A stretch of DNA of 64,000 bases, taken from Fibrobacter sp. UWB11. Lineage in GTDB: Bacteria > Fibrobacterota > Fibrobacteria > Fibrobacterales > Fibrobacteraceae. A program made the position numbers and the translations under genes. A model generated the notes under the pieces. It saw nothing but the letters and a program-made list of their open reading frames with translations. It was not told the origin of the DNA and searched no databases. The number at the start of each line of letters is the position of its first letter. The first letter of the stretch is position 1. Below, piece by piece: positions 15,891-25,029 of the stretch. The stretch is from the NCBI RefSeq assembly GCF_900143015.1, contig NZ_FSRT01000001.1:1054001-1118000 (forward strand), in the 5' to 3' direction.

Positions 15891-16739
15891 TTACTTTTGA
15901 ATGCGCTTGATAAGGTTGGTAAGGACTTCGCCGGGGCCAAGTTCCTTAAATTCGGTGGCACCGTCTGCAATCATGTTCTTGACCGTCTGTGTCCAACGGA
16001 CGGGGGAGGTGAGCTGAGTGAGCAGGTTAGCCTTAATTTCGTTCGGATCCGTGTGCGGCTTGGCATCTACGTTCTGGTAGACCGGGCAGACCGGAGTCGA
16101 AAATTCAGTTTCTTCGATAGCCTTTGCAAGTTCTGCACGGGCGCTTTCCATGAGCGGGGAGTGGAATGCACCACCGACCTGCAGCGGAACGACGCGCTTC
16201 ACCTTGCCAGTGAGGTAGGCGGCAACTTCGTCAATACCAGCCTTTTCGCCAGAGATAACGACCTGTCCCGGGCTATTGAAGTTTGCCGGAACAACTGCGG
16301 CGTCCTTGACCTGTGCGCAAGCATCTTCGACGAGTTCATCAGAACCGCCGAGAACAGCGGCCATTGTGCCCGGACGGAGTTCGCAAGCCTTCTGCATGGC
16401 TTCGGCACGCTTTGCAACGAGCTTGAGGCCTGCTTCGAACGTAATGGCGCCCGTAGCGGTAAGTGCGGAGAATTCGCCGAGCGAGTGCCCAGCGGCCATA
16501 TCCGGCTTGCCACCTTGGACCTTAGCCATAGCAACAGAGAGCAGGAACACTGCTGGCTGCGTGACTTTCGTCTGCTTGAGGTCTTCTGCGGTGCCGTTGA
16601 ACATTACATCCGTAATGTTGAAGCCGAGAATTTCGTTTGCCTTTAAGAACATCGACTTTACGTCGGCGTTCGACTCGAATAAATCTTTGCCCATTCCTGG
16701 GAACTGAGAGCCCTGACCGGGAAATACGTATGAAATCAT
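15891..16739 (-). CDS. fabD: Malonyl-CoA:ACP transacylase
   Basis: Loads malonyl units onto acyl carrier protein. The 282-residue protein starts MISYVFPGQGSQFPGMG. The nucleophile is S86 in GHSLGEFSAL, and the catalytic histidine is H193 in GGAFHSPLM. It is transcribed away from the ACP/ketosynthase operon, with about 240 bp between the two starts. There is no Shine-Dalgarno sequence. A TAAATTTG box ends 4 nt before the ATG, which suggests a leaderless mRNA. Confidence 0.95.
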   Translation of the reverse strand: MISYVFPGQGSQFPGMGKDLFESNADVKSMFLKANEILGFNITDVMFNGTAEDLKQTKVTQPAVFLLSVAMAKVQGGKPDMAAGHSLGEFSALTATGAITFEAGLKLVAKRAEAMQKACELRPGTMAAVLGGSDELVEDACAQVKDAAVVPANFNSPGQVVISGEKAGIDEVAAYLTGKVKRVVPLQVGGAFHSPLMESARAELAKAIEETEFSTPVCPVYQNVDAKPHTDPNEIKANLLTQLTSPVRWTQTVKNMIADGATEFKELGPGEVLTNLIKRIQK

Positions 16740-16743
16740 GGCT

Positions 16744-16751
16744 CAAATTTA
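16744..16751 (-). promoter_or_regulatory. Putative -7 element (TAAATTTG) of fabD
   Basis: Minus-strand TAAATTTG fits TAnnTTTG and lies 4 nt before the fabD ATG, as at dut. Confidence 0.5.
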
Positions 16752-16764
16752 GTAAATAATATTA

Positions 16765-16790
16765 CTGTAAATGGTATTTATATATTACAG
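16765..16790. promoter_or_regulatory. Inverted repeat CTGTAA-N14-TTACAG between fabD and the ACP gene
   Basis: Perfect 6-bp half-sites separated by 14 nt lie about 25 nt upstream of the fabD start, so they overlap the likely upstream promoter region. This could be the operator of a regulator of the divergent lipid locus. Confidence 0.4.
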
Positions 16791-16939
16791 AAAACATACT
16801 TTTTAAAAAAGTTTACAATGCGCATTTTGCCTTAAACACACTAACTAATATAGGTGTGATAAGTGTTTACCTTTTATCCCTAAAAACTGCATTTTGTACG
16901 TTTTTTGTGAAAACGGCAATTTACGAAAGAATATTTTTC

Positions 16940-16947
16940 TATCTTTG
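16940..16947 (+). promoter_or_regulatory. Putative -7 element (TATCTTTG) of the ACP operon
   Basis: TATCTTTG fits TAnnTTTG and lies 33 nt before the ACP start, leaving a normal leader with a GAGGA ribosome site. No TTTG is seen at the ideal -33 spacing. Confidence 0.45.
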
Positions 16948-16980
16948 TGCTAAAATTTTATCAAAAGAGGATACAATAAT

Positions 16981-17226
16981 ATGGCTAACGAAGAAATCAA
17001 GAGCAAACTCAAGGCATTCTTTATGTCCGATCTCGGTGTAGACGGCGATGTCCTGAATTACGATACTCCGCTTTTCGGCGAAGAAATCGGTCTTGACTCC
17101 GTGGACTCCCTTGAAATCATCTCCTTCGTCGATGATAACTTCGGCGTTTCCATGACTGGCGTTGCTAAGGAAAACTTCCAGAGCATCGATACTATCGCTG
17201 CATTCATTGAAAAGAACAAGGCTTAA
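16981..17226 (+). CDS. Acyl carrier protein
   Basis: An 81-residue acidic four-helix carrier. The phosphopantetheine site is S40 in GLDSVDSLEI. This is not the DSLDTVEL form of standard AcpP. GLDSVD-type motifs are common in carrier proteins of specialised clusters such as aryl-polyene and polyketide loci. It is the first gene of an operon with the KS fusion, FabG, FabZ, an acyltransferase and a patatin. It may still be the main ACP of this organism; no other copy is in the window. Confidence 0.9.
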   Translation: MANEEIKSKLKAFFMSDLGVDGDVLNYDTPLFGEEIGLDSVDSLEIISFVDDNFGVSMTGVAKENFQSIDTIAAFIEKNKA

Positions 17227-17262
17227 TCAAGCCTTTTTATTTGAGTATTGTTTGGAATATCT

Positions 17263-19659
17263 ATGACATCTAATAATTGTCGCTGTGTTGTTTCGGGCCT
17301 TGGCGTTATTTGCGCTGTAGGCAACAATGTTGAAGAAACCTGGAAAAATGCCCTGAATTCCGTCTCCGGTATTCACAAGACCACTTCTCTCGATACCAAG
17401 AACTGCTATGCAGACTTAGCTGCCGAAGTGAACTGTGATACACTCGATGAGATTGAATGTCCGGACGAAAAGGACCGCGCCTCCAAGCTCTGCATCAAGG
17501 CTGCAAAAGAAGCCCTCAATGATGCCGGTCTTGGTGACTTTGCTGATAGTAGCCGTGTAAGCGTCATTATCGGTAGTTGCGTGGGTGGTGTCCTCAGCAT
17601 CGAAAAATACCATTGCGGCGGTAAGGATGCCAACGAAATTCCGAAAATGCCCATTGCTGCAATTGCTTCCCAAGTGGCTGAATCCTGCCATGCGGGTGGC
17701 ATTGTGACAAACGTGGGTAACGCTTGTGCTGCCGGTACGATTTCCATTGCTCTTGCTTGCGACCTTATTCGCGCAGGTAAAGCCGATGTCGTTATCGCTG
17801 GTGGTTCAGACTCCTTTGCTTCTGTTCCGTATTCTGGCTTCCTTTCTCTCCATGCCTTGGACGAAAATGGTTGCTCTCCATTCAATCATTGCAACGGCAT
17901 CACCCTCGGTGAAGGCGCCGGCATTGTGATTGTTGAATCTTTGGAACATGCCGAAAAGCGTAACGCTAAGCGTTACTGCGAAATTCTCGGCGCTGGCGTC
18001 ACAAGCGATGCTCACCACATTACGGCCCCGCGCGAAGATGGCATCTGCCTCCTCGAAGCGATGGACCGCGCTGTCAAGAATTCTGGTATCAAGAAAACGG
18101 ACATCGGTTACCTCAATGCTCATGGTACGGGTACCGGCAAGAACGACAATGCCGAAATCAATGCATTCCACAAGTTCTTTGACGAAGAAAATCCAACCTT
18201 GAGTGTTAGTTCGACCAAGGTGATGACCGGTCACTGCCTCGGTGCCGCGGGTGCAATCGAAGCTGTGTTCAGCATCAAGGCTCTTACGACGAATACCGTT
18301 CTCCCGACGCTCCACTACACTGCCGAAGATTCCGAAGCCCTCAAGGCTAAGGTCGGTCAGATGGACTATGTGCAGAACACTCCGCGTGCAAAAGAACTCG
18401 AATGTGTCATGAGCAACAACGTTGCTTTCGGTGGCACGAACGCAAGTATCGTGTTCAGCAAGAAGCCGGGTGACGTGCAAAGCCAGGTCGCTAAGGATAA
18501 GAAAATCGCTGTAACAGGTGTAGGCATTGTAAGCCCGCTTGGCAACAGCAAAGAAGCATTCCTTGAATCGGTCAAGAACGGCAAGCTCCCGGAATCCGCT
18601 TCCATTTGCTCGACCGTCACGAACGACGATTACAAGGAACTCGGCATCAAGATGGCTTTCTACCGCAAGCTTGATAATCTGGGACAGCTCCAGACTGTTT
18701 CCGGCATGCGCGCCCTCAAGGATGCAAACCTCACAGTCACCGAAGACAACGCAAAACAGATTGGTATCATCGTGGGTACTAGCGAAGGCGGTCTCGGTGC
18801 TACTTATGATTTCCAGGAACTCATCACTGAAGCCGGCAACGCTGGCGGTAGTGCCTTCAAGTTCCCGCACACAGTTTATAATGCCGCTGGTGGTTACCTC
18901 TCGATCCTTTCTGGAATCAAGGGCTACGGCGTCACCATCACGACGGGCCCGCTCTCGGGTCTCGATAGCATCGGCTACTCCATGAACGTTATTCATGACG
19001 GTCAGGAACAGGTCATGATGGCTACGGGTACGGACGAAAATCTCCCGATTATCACGGAATTCTGCCAGAAGCTGAACGTCGCTGCAGATAAGGTTGTGGA
19101 ACCGTATTCCAACTCCAACGGCTTTGTCGTGGGTGATGGCTCTGTTTCGATTATCATCGAAAACGAAGACTATGCCAAGGCTCGCGGTGCTAAGGTTTAC
19201 TGCTACGCTCTCGGTTACGGTAACGGCCGCAAGAACGTGAAGTTTGGCCACATCTCCGGTTCCGACGAAGTTCTCGATATCGCCATTAACGCAGCCCTCA
19301 AGGACGCGGGCGTTTCTGCAAACGAAATTGACGCTGTCTGCGGTTTTGCTAACGGTCTCAAGAAACTTGACGATATTGAAAAGGCTGCATACGCACGCGT
19401 GTTTGGAGATAAGCTTGCTAACCTCCCGCTCTTCCAGGTGAAGGAACGCGTGGGTGAAGGCCGTGCCGCTTCTGCCGCACTTGCTGCAGCCGAAGCTGCT
19501 CTTATGCTCGGTGGCGAACTTACCGAAGAAAACGCCTACTTTGTTGCAAATGACGGTAGCGTTTCCAAGAAGAAGGTCGCAACATCTGGCTTCAAGAAAA
19601 TTTTGGTGACTTCCTTTGCTACGGGCGGTTCTTACAACGCTGTAGTTCTCGGAAAATAA
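17263..19659 (+). CDS. Tandem ketosynthase: active KS fused to a catalytically dead KS (chain-length-factor-like)
   Basis: The ATG at 17263 is preferred over a TTG 15 nt upstream. The 798-residue protein is two FabF-type thiolase-fold domains in one chain. The N-terminal half (about 1-405) keeps the triad C155 (NACAAGT), H287 (NAHGTGTG) and H324 (MTGHCLGAAG). The C-terminal half starts near 412 (KIAVTGVGIVSPLG) and has lost all three residues. The cysteine site reads TTGPLSG, the first histidine loop reads CGFANGLKKLD and the second reads RVGEGRAA. This is the arrangement of KS-alpha and KS-beta (chain-length factor) of type II polyketide synthases, here as one polypeptide. It would condense malonyl-ACP with an acyl chain and may set chain length. 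The product is unknown. Confidence 0.88.
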   Translation: MTSNNCRCVVSGLGVICAVGNNVEETWKNALNSVSGIHKTTSLDTKNCYADLAAEVNCDTLDEIECPDEKDRASKLCIKAAKEALNDAGLGDFADSSRVSVIIGSCVGGVLSIEKYHCGGKDANEIPKMPIAAIASQVAESCHAGGIVTNVGNACAAGTISIALACDLIRAGKADVVIAGGSDSFASVPYSGFLSLHALDENGCSPFNHCNGITLGEGAGIVIVESLEHAEKRNAKRYCEILGAGVTSDAHHITAPREDGICLLEAMDRAVKNSGIKKTDIGYLNAHGTGTGKNDNAEINAFHKFFDEENPTLSVSSTKVMTGHCLGAAGAIEAVFSIKALTTNTVLPTLHYTAEDSEALKAKVGQMDYVQNTPRAKELECVMSNNVAFGGTNASIVFSKKPGDVQSQVAKDKKIAVTGVGIVSPLGNSKEAFLESVKNGKLPESASICSTVTNDDYKELGIKMAFYRKLDNLGQLQTVSGMRALKDANLTVTEDNAKQIGIIVGTSEGGLGATYDFQELITEAGNAGGSAFKFPHTVYNAAGGYLSILSGIKGYGVTITTGPLSGLDSIGYSMNVIHDGQEQVMMATGTDENLPIITEFCQKLNVAADKVVEPYSNSNGFVVGDGSVSIIIENEDYAKARGAKVYCYALGYGNGRKNVKFGHISGSDEVLDIAINAALKDAGVSANEIDAVCGFANGLKKLDDIEKAAYARVFGDKLANLPLFQVKERVGEGRAASAALAAAEAALMLGGELTEENAYFVANDGSVSKKKVATSGFKKILVTSFATGGSYNAVVLGK

Positions 19660-19680
19660 ATTTTTGAAGGAGAATTTATA

Positions 19681-20412
19681 ATGAAAGTTGCAATCGTTAC
19701 TGGTTCTTCTAAGGGGATTGGCAAGGCTTGCGCCTTGCGCCTCGCTCGTGACGGCTACACGGTCGTCGTAAACTATTCTAGCTCTGATGCTGCTGCTCAG
19801 GAAACTTTGGACCAAATCAAGTCCGAAGGTGGCGACGGCATGATTTACAAGGCTAACGTTGCCGTGCTTGCCGAAGTCAAGCAGATGGTTCGCGATGTTT
19901 TCAAGGCTTACGGCCGCATCGACGTTCTCGTGAACAATGCTGGCATCGTCCGCGATGAATACCTCCTCATGATGAACCCGGATACGCTCGATAAGTGCTT
20001 TGACTTGAATGTGAAGGGCTACTTCTACTGCGCACAGCAGGTCGCTGTCAAGATGTACAAGCAGAAGTCTGGCGTTATCATCAACATGTCTTCTGTTTCT
20101 TCTAAATTTGCTCTTGCTGGTCAGGCAGTTTACAGTGCCACGAAGGGCGCCGTGAACTCCTTTACGCAGACGCTCGCCAAGGAACTTGGCGGCTACGGCA
20201 TTCGTGTGAACGCTGTCGCTCCGGGCTTTGTTGCTACCGAAATGATCGAAGCCATTCCGGAAGAAACCCGCAAGGGCTACCTCGAAAAGGTGCCCCTCAA
20301 GCGCTTTGCTTCTGCTGACGAAGTTGCAAACGTTGTTTCTGCTCTCGCTTCTGACCAGTTCGCTTATGTGACAGGTCAGGTCATCGTATTGGATGGAGGT
20401 CTTTCCCTGTGA
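19681..20412 (+). CDS. fabG: 3-oxoacyl-ACP reductase
   Basis: NADPH-dependent short-chain dehydrogenase reducing the ketone made by the KS. The 243-residue protein has the cofactor motif TGSSKGIGKA (7-16), NNAG (85-88) and the catalytic set N110, S138, Y151, K155. It has a GGAGAA ribosome site and starts 21 nt after the KS gene. It overlaps the FabZ start, so the two are probably translationally coupled. Confidence 0.93.
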   Translation: MKVAIVTGSSKGIGKACALRLARDGYTVVVNYSSSDAAAQETLDQIKSEGGDGMIYKANVAVLAEVKQMVRDVFKAYGRIDVLVNNAGIVRDEYLLMMNPDTLDKCFDLNVKGYFYCAQQVAVKMYKQKSGVIINMSSVSSKFALAGQAVYSATKGAVNSFTQTLAKELGGYGIRVNAVAPGFVATEMIEAIPEETRKGYLEKVPLKRFASADEVANVVSALASDQFAYVTGQVIVLDGGLSL

Positions 20413-20855
20413 TGAACATTTTCCAGATCAGCGAAAAGATAGCCCAGCGTCCGCCGTTCCAGATGATTGAAAAGGTCACGGAACTTGTCCCGAACGAATC
20501 TGCTACGGGTATCAAGAACGTTTCTGTGAACGAACCGTACTTCATGGGCCACTTCCCGGGCACTCCGATTATGCCGGGCGTTCTCATTTGCGAAGCTTGC
20601 GCTCAGCTCTGCTCTCTCGTTATCGAGAAACCGGCCGGAGATCTCGAAAAGAACTTGTACGTTCTTTTGAAGATTGACGGATTCAAGTTCGTGAAGCCGG
20701 TAATTCCGGGCGACCAGCTCGAAATCACCGTCAACAAGACGAAGGGTGGTGGTGTTATCGTTGGTTTTGACTGCGTTGTCAAGGTGAACGGCAATGTCCA
20801 CGCCAAGGGCTCTCTTACGTTTACGAGCATTCCCAAGGAAAGTTTGGGCAAGTAG
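20412..20855 (+). CDS. fabZ: 3-hydroxyacyl-ACP dehydratase
   Basis: Hot-dog-fold dehydratase removing water from 3-hydroxyacyl-ACP. The 147-residue protein has the FabZ signature GHFPGTPIMPGVLICEACAQ, with catalytic H47 and E61. ATG 20412 overlaps the fabG stop by one base; a GTG at 20409 is the alternative and sits at a better distance from the GGAGG at 20395. It provides the dehydration step after FabG, so chains can be unsaturated or, with an enoyl reductase from elsewhere, saturated. Confidence 0.92.
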   Translation: MNIFQISEKIAQRPPFQMIEKVTELVPNESATGIKNVSVNEPYFMGHFPGTPIMPGVLICEACAQLCSLVIEKPAGDLEKNLYVLLKIDGFKFVKPVIPGDQLEITVNKTKGGGVIVGFDCVVKVNGNVHAKGSLTFTSIPKESLGK

Positions 20856-20925
20856 TCTAGATGGCTGAGTCATTCCGGCCGGAGCCTGCCCTGAGCGTCG
20901 TCAAAGGGCCGGCGTTGCTTGAAAT

Positions 20926-20953
20926 GTCATGCCCGACTTGTTCGGGCATCTCC
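20926..20953 (+). repeat. Palindromic GTCATGCCCG-type dispersed repeat
   Basis: GTCATGCCCGA-CTTGT-TCGGGCATCTCC forms a 7-8 bp stem. It lies inside the FAS-like operon, between fabZ and the acyltransferase. A GC-rich inverted segment (GCCCTGAGCGTCGTCAAAGGGC) precedes it at about 20887. Confidence 0.75.
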
Positions 20954-20977
20954 TAAAAGCGAAGTATTGCATTGTTG

Positions 20978-21685
20978 ATGATTGAAAAAGCGAAAAATAT
21001 AATTGCTGATTTGTTCTGGAAGTTAGTGCTCCTCGCTGTTGTTTACGGGGTGCGCACTTACTTGTTAGTAGTTTATCGTCCCAAGATGAAGTTCTTAGGG
21101 TCTGTCAAGTCTACTGATTTGAAGCAACCGATGGTGATTATCGCAAACCACACGAGTATGCTTGATCCGTTGATGGTACAGTCCTTGTTTTTCCATAAGC
21201 GCAGTATCGTTGTTGCCAAGGACCAGGTGGAAGACCCGCATTTTAGCTGGGCTTTGAAGCGTTTCAAGAACGTGATTCCTTGCGACCGTTTTAACCTCGA
21301 TACTGAATGGGCGCTCCTTGCCAAGAAGGAACTCGAAAAGGGCAATTCCGTTATTATTTTCCCGGAAGGCAAGTGCCGTTACGATGGCCTCTTGAACGAA
21401 TTCAAGACCGGTTTTGCATTCCTCGCTCGCAGTACGGGTTATCCGGTTCTTTCTCTCGGCATTGATGGTATTTATAAGATTGGTCACCGTACGCAGATTG
21501 TGGTGGACGAACCTGAAACGATTGAACGCGTGAAGGGCATTCCGTCTTCCAAGCATCTCGCCGAACGTAGCGAATATTTCCGCCAGAAGGTCTGGAACTT
21601 GAAGCAAATCGCTTTGGGACAGCAAGGGGCAATTCTCCCTGTCGCTGCTGAAACTCCGGCTGAAATTTCCGAGGAGAGCAAGTAG
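20978..21685 (+). CDS. 1-acylglycerol-3-phosphate acyltransferase-like (PlsC family)
   Basis: A 235-residue membrane-associated acyltransferase that transfers an acyl chain to a lysolipid or another hydroxyl acceptor. The catalytic motif is NHTSMLD (H58, D63) and the phosphate-binding motif is FPEGKCR (from 128). One N-terminal membrane helix spans about residues 14-33. ATG 20978 is used; two TTG codons precede it. It overlaps the patatin start by 1 nt, so they are coupled. PlsC-like genes commonly accompany specialised fatty-acid or polyene loci, where they attach the product to an outer-membrane lipid. Confidence 0.88.
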   Translation: MIEKAKNIIADLFWKLVLLAVVYGVRTYLLVVYRPKMKFLGSVKSTDLKQPMVIIANHTSMLDPLMVQSLFFHKRSIVVAKDQVEDPHFSWALKRFKNVIPCDRFNLDTEWALLAKKELEKGNSVIIFPEGKCRYDGLLNEFKTGFAFLARSTGYPVLSLGIDGIYKIGHRTQIVVDEPETIERVKGIPSSKHLAERSEYFRQKVWNLKQIALGQQGAILPVAAETPAEISEESK

Positions 21686-22533
21686 TGAAAATAGGCTTGG
21701 CTCTAGAGGGTGGGTCGCGTCAGACCATTTTTTCGGCAGGCGTTTTGGACGCTTGGCTCGATGAAGGTGTTTATTTCCCGTATATTTCGGGAGTAAGTGC
21801 TGGTTGCCATGCTGCCATGAACTTTGTCACGCGCCAGCGTGGCCGTTTCCGCTACATTATCCAGCCGACTAAAATTCAGCAGGGTAGGGATAAGGCTCAT
21901 CGCATTTTCGATGGTATCCAGAAGGAATGTTATGCGCTCCATTACAATGCGGCGTATGGCGATATGCCCTTTGATTTTCACCTGTTCTTTGGTTCGGGCG
22001 TGGAATGCGAATTTGGCTTGACGTGCTTGGAAACGGGGCGTTCGGAATTTTTCCAGGAATACATGAGCGAAAAGCGTTTGCTCGATATCGTGAATGCAAG
22101 CAGTGCGCTCCCGATGCTATTCCCGATTGCCCAGATTGACGGCAAGCATTATGCGGATGGCTGCGTGACCTCTCCGATTCCGTACCAGCGCGCCTTTGAA
22201 AAGGGCTGCGACAAGGTCGTTGTGGTCTCGACGCATTACCCCGGCGAAATTGTGACGGACTTCCGCAAGTACCGCGTGATTTTGAACCCGATGTTCAAGC
22301 GCAAGTATCCGGATTTCTTCCGTGCGCTCATGTTGCGTTACAAGCGTTACGAGAAGATGTTTTCCGAGATGGAAAAACTCGAAAAAGCAGGCAAGCTTTT
22401 GATTTTCCGCCCGGAAAAAGAAGTTTGCGACCTCTTTGCTACGGACCGTAATGAGCTTGACGAATCCTATAACATGGGGCTTGAATACGCTAAGCGTCGC
22501 ATGAACGACATCAAAACCTTCATGGAAATTTAA
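21685..22533 (+). CDS. Patatin-like phospholipase/lipid acyl hydrolase
   Basis: A 282-residue member of the patatin family close to the YjjU type. It has the glycine-rich oxyanion loop GLALEGGSRQ, the nucleophile S38 in GVSAGC and the aspartate D158 in ADGC, forming the Ser-Asp dyad. It starts with GTG overlapping the acyltransferase stop by one base. No signal peptide is seen, so it should act on the inner face of the membrane. Its pairing with the acyltransferase suggests acyl-chain exchange on phospholipid. It is the last gene of the operon. Confidence 0.88.
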   Translation: MKIGLALEGGSRQTIFSAGVLDAWLDEGVYFPYISGVSAGCHAAMNFVTRQRGRFRYIIQPTKIQQGRDKAHRIFDGIQKECYALHYNAAYGDMPFDFHLFFGSGVECEFGLTCLETGRSEFFQEYMSEKRLLDIVNASSALPMLFPIAQIDGKHYADGCVTSPIPYQRAFEKGCDKVVVVSTHYPGEIVTDFRKYRVILNPMFKRKYPDFFRALMLRYKRYEKMFSEMEKLEKAGKLLIFRPEKEVCDLFATDRNELDESYNMGLEYAKRRMNDIKTFMEI

Positions 22534-22541
22534 TTAGTAAT

Positions 22542-22572
22542 GTCACCCCGGCCACCGAGCCGGGTATTTTTT
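22542..22572 (+). terminator. Repeat-derived terminator of the lipid operon
   Basis: A GTCACCCCGG-type palindromic repeat with stem CCCGGC / GCCGGG is followed directly by a run of T. It thus doubles as a terminator 9 nt after the patatin stop. Confidence 0.7.
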
Positions 22573-22576
22573 TGCT

Positions 22577-22607
22577 GTCATCCTGGAGCGCAGCGATGGA
22601 ATCCATT
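22577..22607 (+). repeat. Dispersed GTCATCCTGGAGCG...GGAATCCATT repeat
   Basis: A member of the first class: GTCATCCTGGAGCGCAGCGA followed by TGGAATCCATT. It lies between two palindromic repeats of the second class. Confidence 0.65.
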
Positions 22608-22619
22608 ATTTTTTACCTT

Positions 22620-22648
22620 GTCACCCCGGTCTCTGTACCGGGGTCGCC
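22620..22648 (+). repeat. Palindromic GTCACCCCGG-type dispersed repeat
   Basis: GTCACCCCGGT-CTCTGT-ACCGGGGTCGCC forms an 8-bp stem. It is the third repeat in the 385-bp gap between the patatin gene and gdhA. Confidence 0.75.
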
Positions 22649-22717
22649 ATCTCGAATAACAAAAAACATTATTACGAATGTAAAACTTTATTTACTGAAA
22701 ATTGCAAAATGCATAAA

Positions 22718-22815
22718 CTTACAAAAATGTAAGTATTTGCATTGTAGACCCTCGTTTTTTAGCGAAAAAAAGCAATTGTTAAAACTTCTGAAAAACTAAC
22801 TTACAAAAATGTAAG
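22718..22815. promoter_or_regulatory. Two identical operators CTTACA-AAAA-TGTAAG upstream of gdhA
   Basis: The 16-nt inverted repeat CTTACAAAAATGTAAG occurs exactly at 22718-22733 and again at 22800-22815. The spacing is 82 bp, close to eight helical turns, so both sites face the same side of the DNA. The putative -7 element of gdhA (TATCTTTA, 22864-22871) lies about 50 nt downstream. This is the geometry expected of a cooperatively binding dimeric regulator of gdhA, possibly responding to nitrogen. The regulator is not identified. Confidence 0.6.
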
Positions 22816-22897
22816 AAAATGAAGATTTTTGCTCCTTTTTCACTTTTTGGGAGCACCCTTTACTATCTTTACAACCGTTAAAACATTAACAATCTAA

Positions 22898-24268
<1,371 letters not shown>

Positions 24269-24297
24269 TTTCCGAAGGAAATTACCACTCTAAAAAG

Positions 24298-24330
24298 TCC
24301 TCGGTCTCGAAAGAGCCGGGGGCTTTTTTT
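24298..24330 (+). terminator. Terminator of gdhA
   Basis: A CCTCGGTCTC / GAGCCGGGG stem with a GAAA loop and one bulge is followed by seven T. Confidence 0.8.
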
Positions 24331-24360
24331 CTTTAACTGCAGCTTTTTGTCAACTATTTT

Positions 24361-24368
24361 TATATTTG
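24361..24368 (+). promoter_or_regulatory. Putative -7 element (TATATTTG) of dut
   Basis: TATATTTG ends 4 nt before the dut ATG and no ribosome site can fit between. It is the clearest plus-strand case of the leaderless arrangement. Confidence 0.55.
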
Positions 24369-24372
24369 CATC

Positions 24373-24807
24373 ATGATCACGAAGACAATTAAAATTCAGT
24401 ATCTCGATGAATCGATCCCGAAACTCACTTATATCGGCGGCAAATCCGATTGGATTGACCTAGCTGCGGCAGAGACCGTGACGCTGAAGGCGGGGGAGTT
24501 CCGCTTGATTCATCTAGGTGTTGCGATGAAGTTGCCTGAAGGCTACGAGGCACACATTGCTCCCCGTAGTTCCACTTTCAAGAACTTCGGCATTCTACAG
24601 GCGAATTCGGTGGGAGTGGTGGACTCGAGCTACTGTGGCGCGAACGACTGGTGGAAAATGCCTGTGTACGCGACTCGCGATGTTACGATTGAAAAGGGGA
24701 GTCGCATTGCGCAGTTCCGTATTATGGAAATCCAGCCGACGCTTACGTTTGTGGAAGGCGCGCTTGATGGCGCTGATCGTGGTGGCTTTGGCTCAACCGG
24801 AATTTAA
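24373..24807 (+). CDS. dut: dUTP diphosphatase
   Basis: Hydrolyses dUTP to dUMP, keeping uracil out of DNA and feeding dTMP synthesis. The 144-residue trimeric-type enzyme has [12 protein letters not shown] (motif 2), [14 protein letters not shown] (motif 3), [11 protein letters not shown] (motif 4) and DRGGFGSTG (motif 5, the flexible tail). It starts directly behind a TATATTTG box with no Shine-Dalgarno sequence. The 220-bp gap after it contains no gene I can support; a 31-codon ATG frame at 24951 has no ribosome site. Confidence 0.94.
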   Translation: MITKTIKIQYLDESIPKLTYIGGKSDWIDLAAAETVTLKAGEFRLIHLGVAMKLPEGYEAHIAPRSSTFKNFGILQANSVGVVDSSYCGANDWWKMPVYATRDVTIEKGSRIAQFRIMEIQPTLTFVEGALDGADRGGFGSTGI

Positions 24808-25029
24808 TTCGTTTCCTTTTAGTCGGTTTCTTTCGTAAATATTTTATTTTTGTGATTTTGCAATCCATTGTTTGCAAAATGTGGCACTTATTTGCTTTAG
24901 AAATGCTAGAAAAGTTAACTTTTATACCGGCATTTTTATGGTGTGTGGAAATGGCAAAAGTTAAAAACAGTAGATTGTATGAAGTACTGAATTTGTTGCG
25001 CTTGACAATTCTATGGAAACTACAAAACT

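Noticed and set aside
17806-19815. Minus-strand frame of 669 codons across the ketosynthase gene
   Set aside because: Antisense shadow. The plus strand has clear catalytic motifs, and the minus translation has none.
22542-22648. Possible CRISPR-like direct repeats in the patatin-gdhA gap
   Set aside because: The three units are palindromic dispersed repeats of two classes with different sequences. There are no equal-length spacers and no cas genes.
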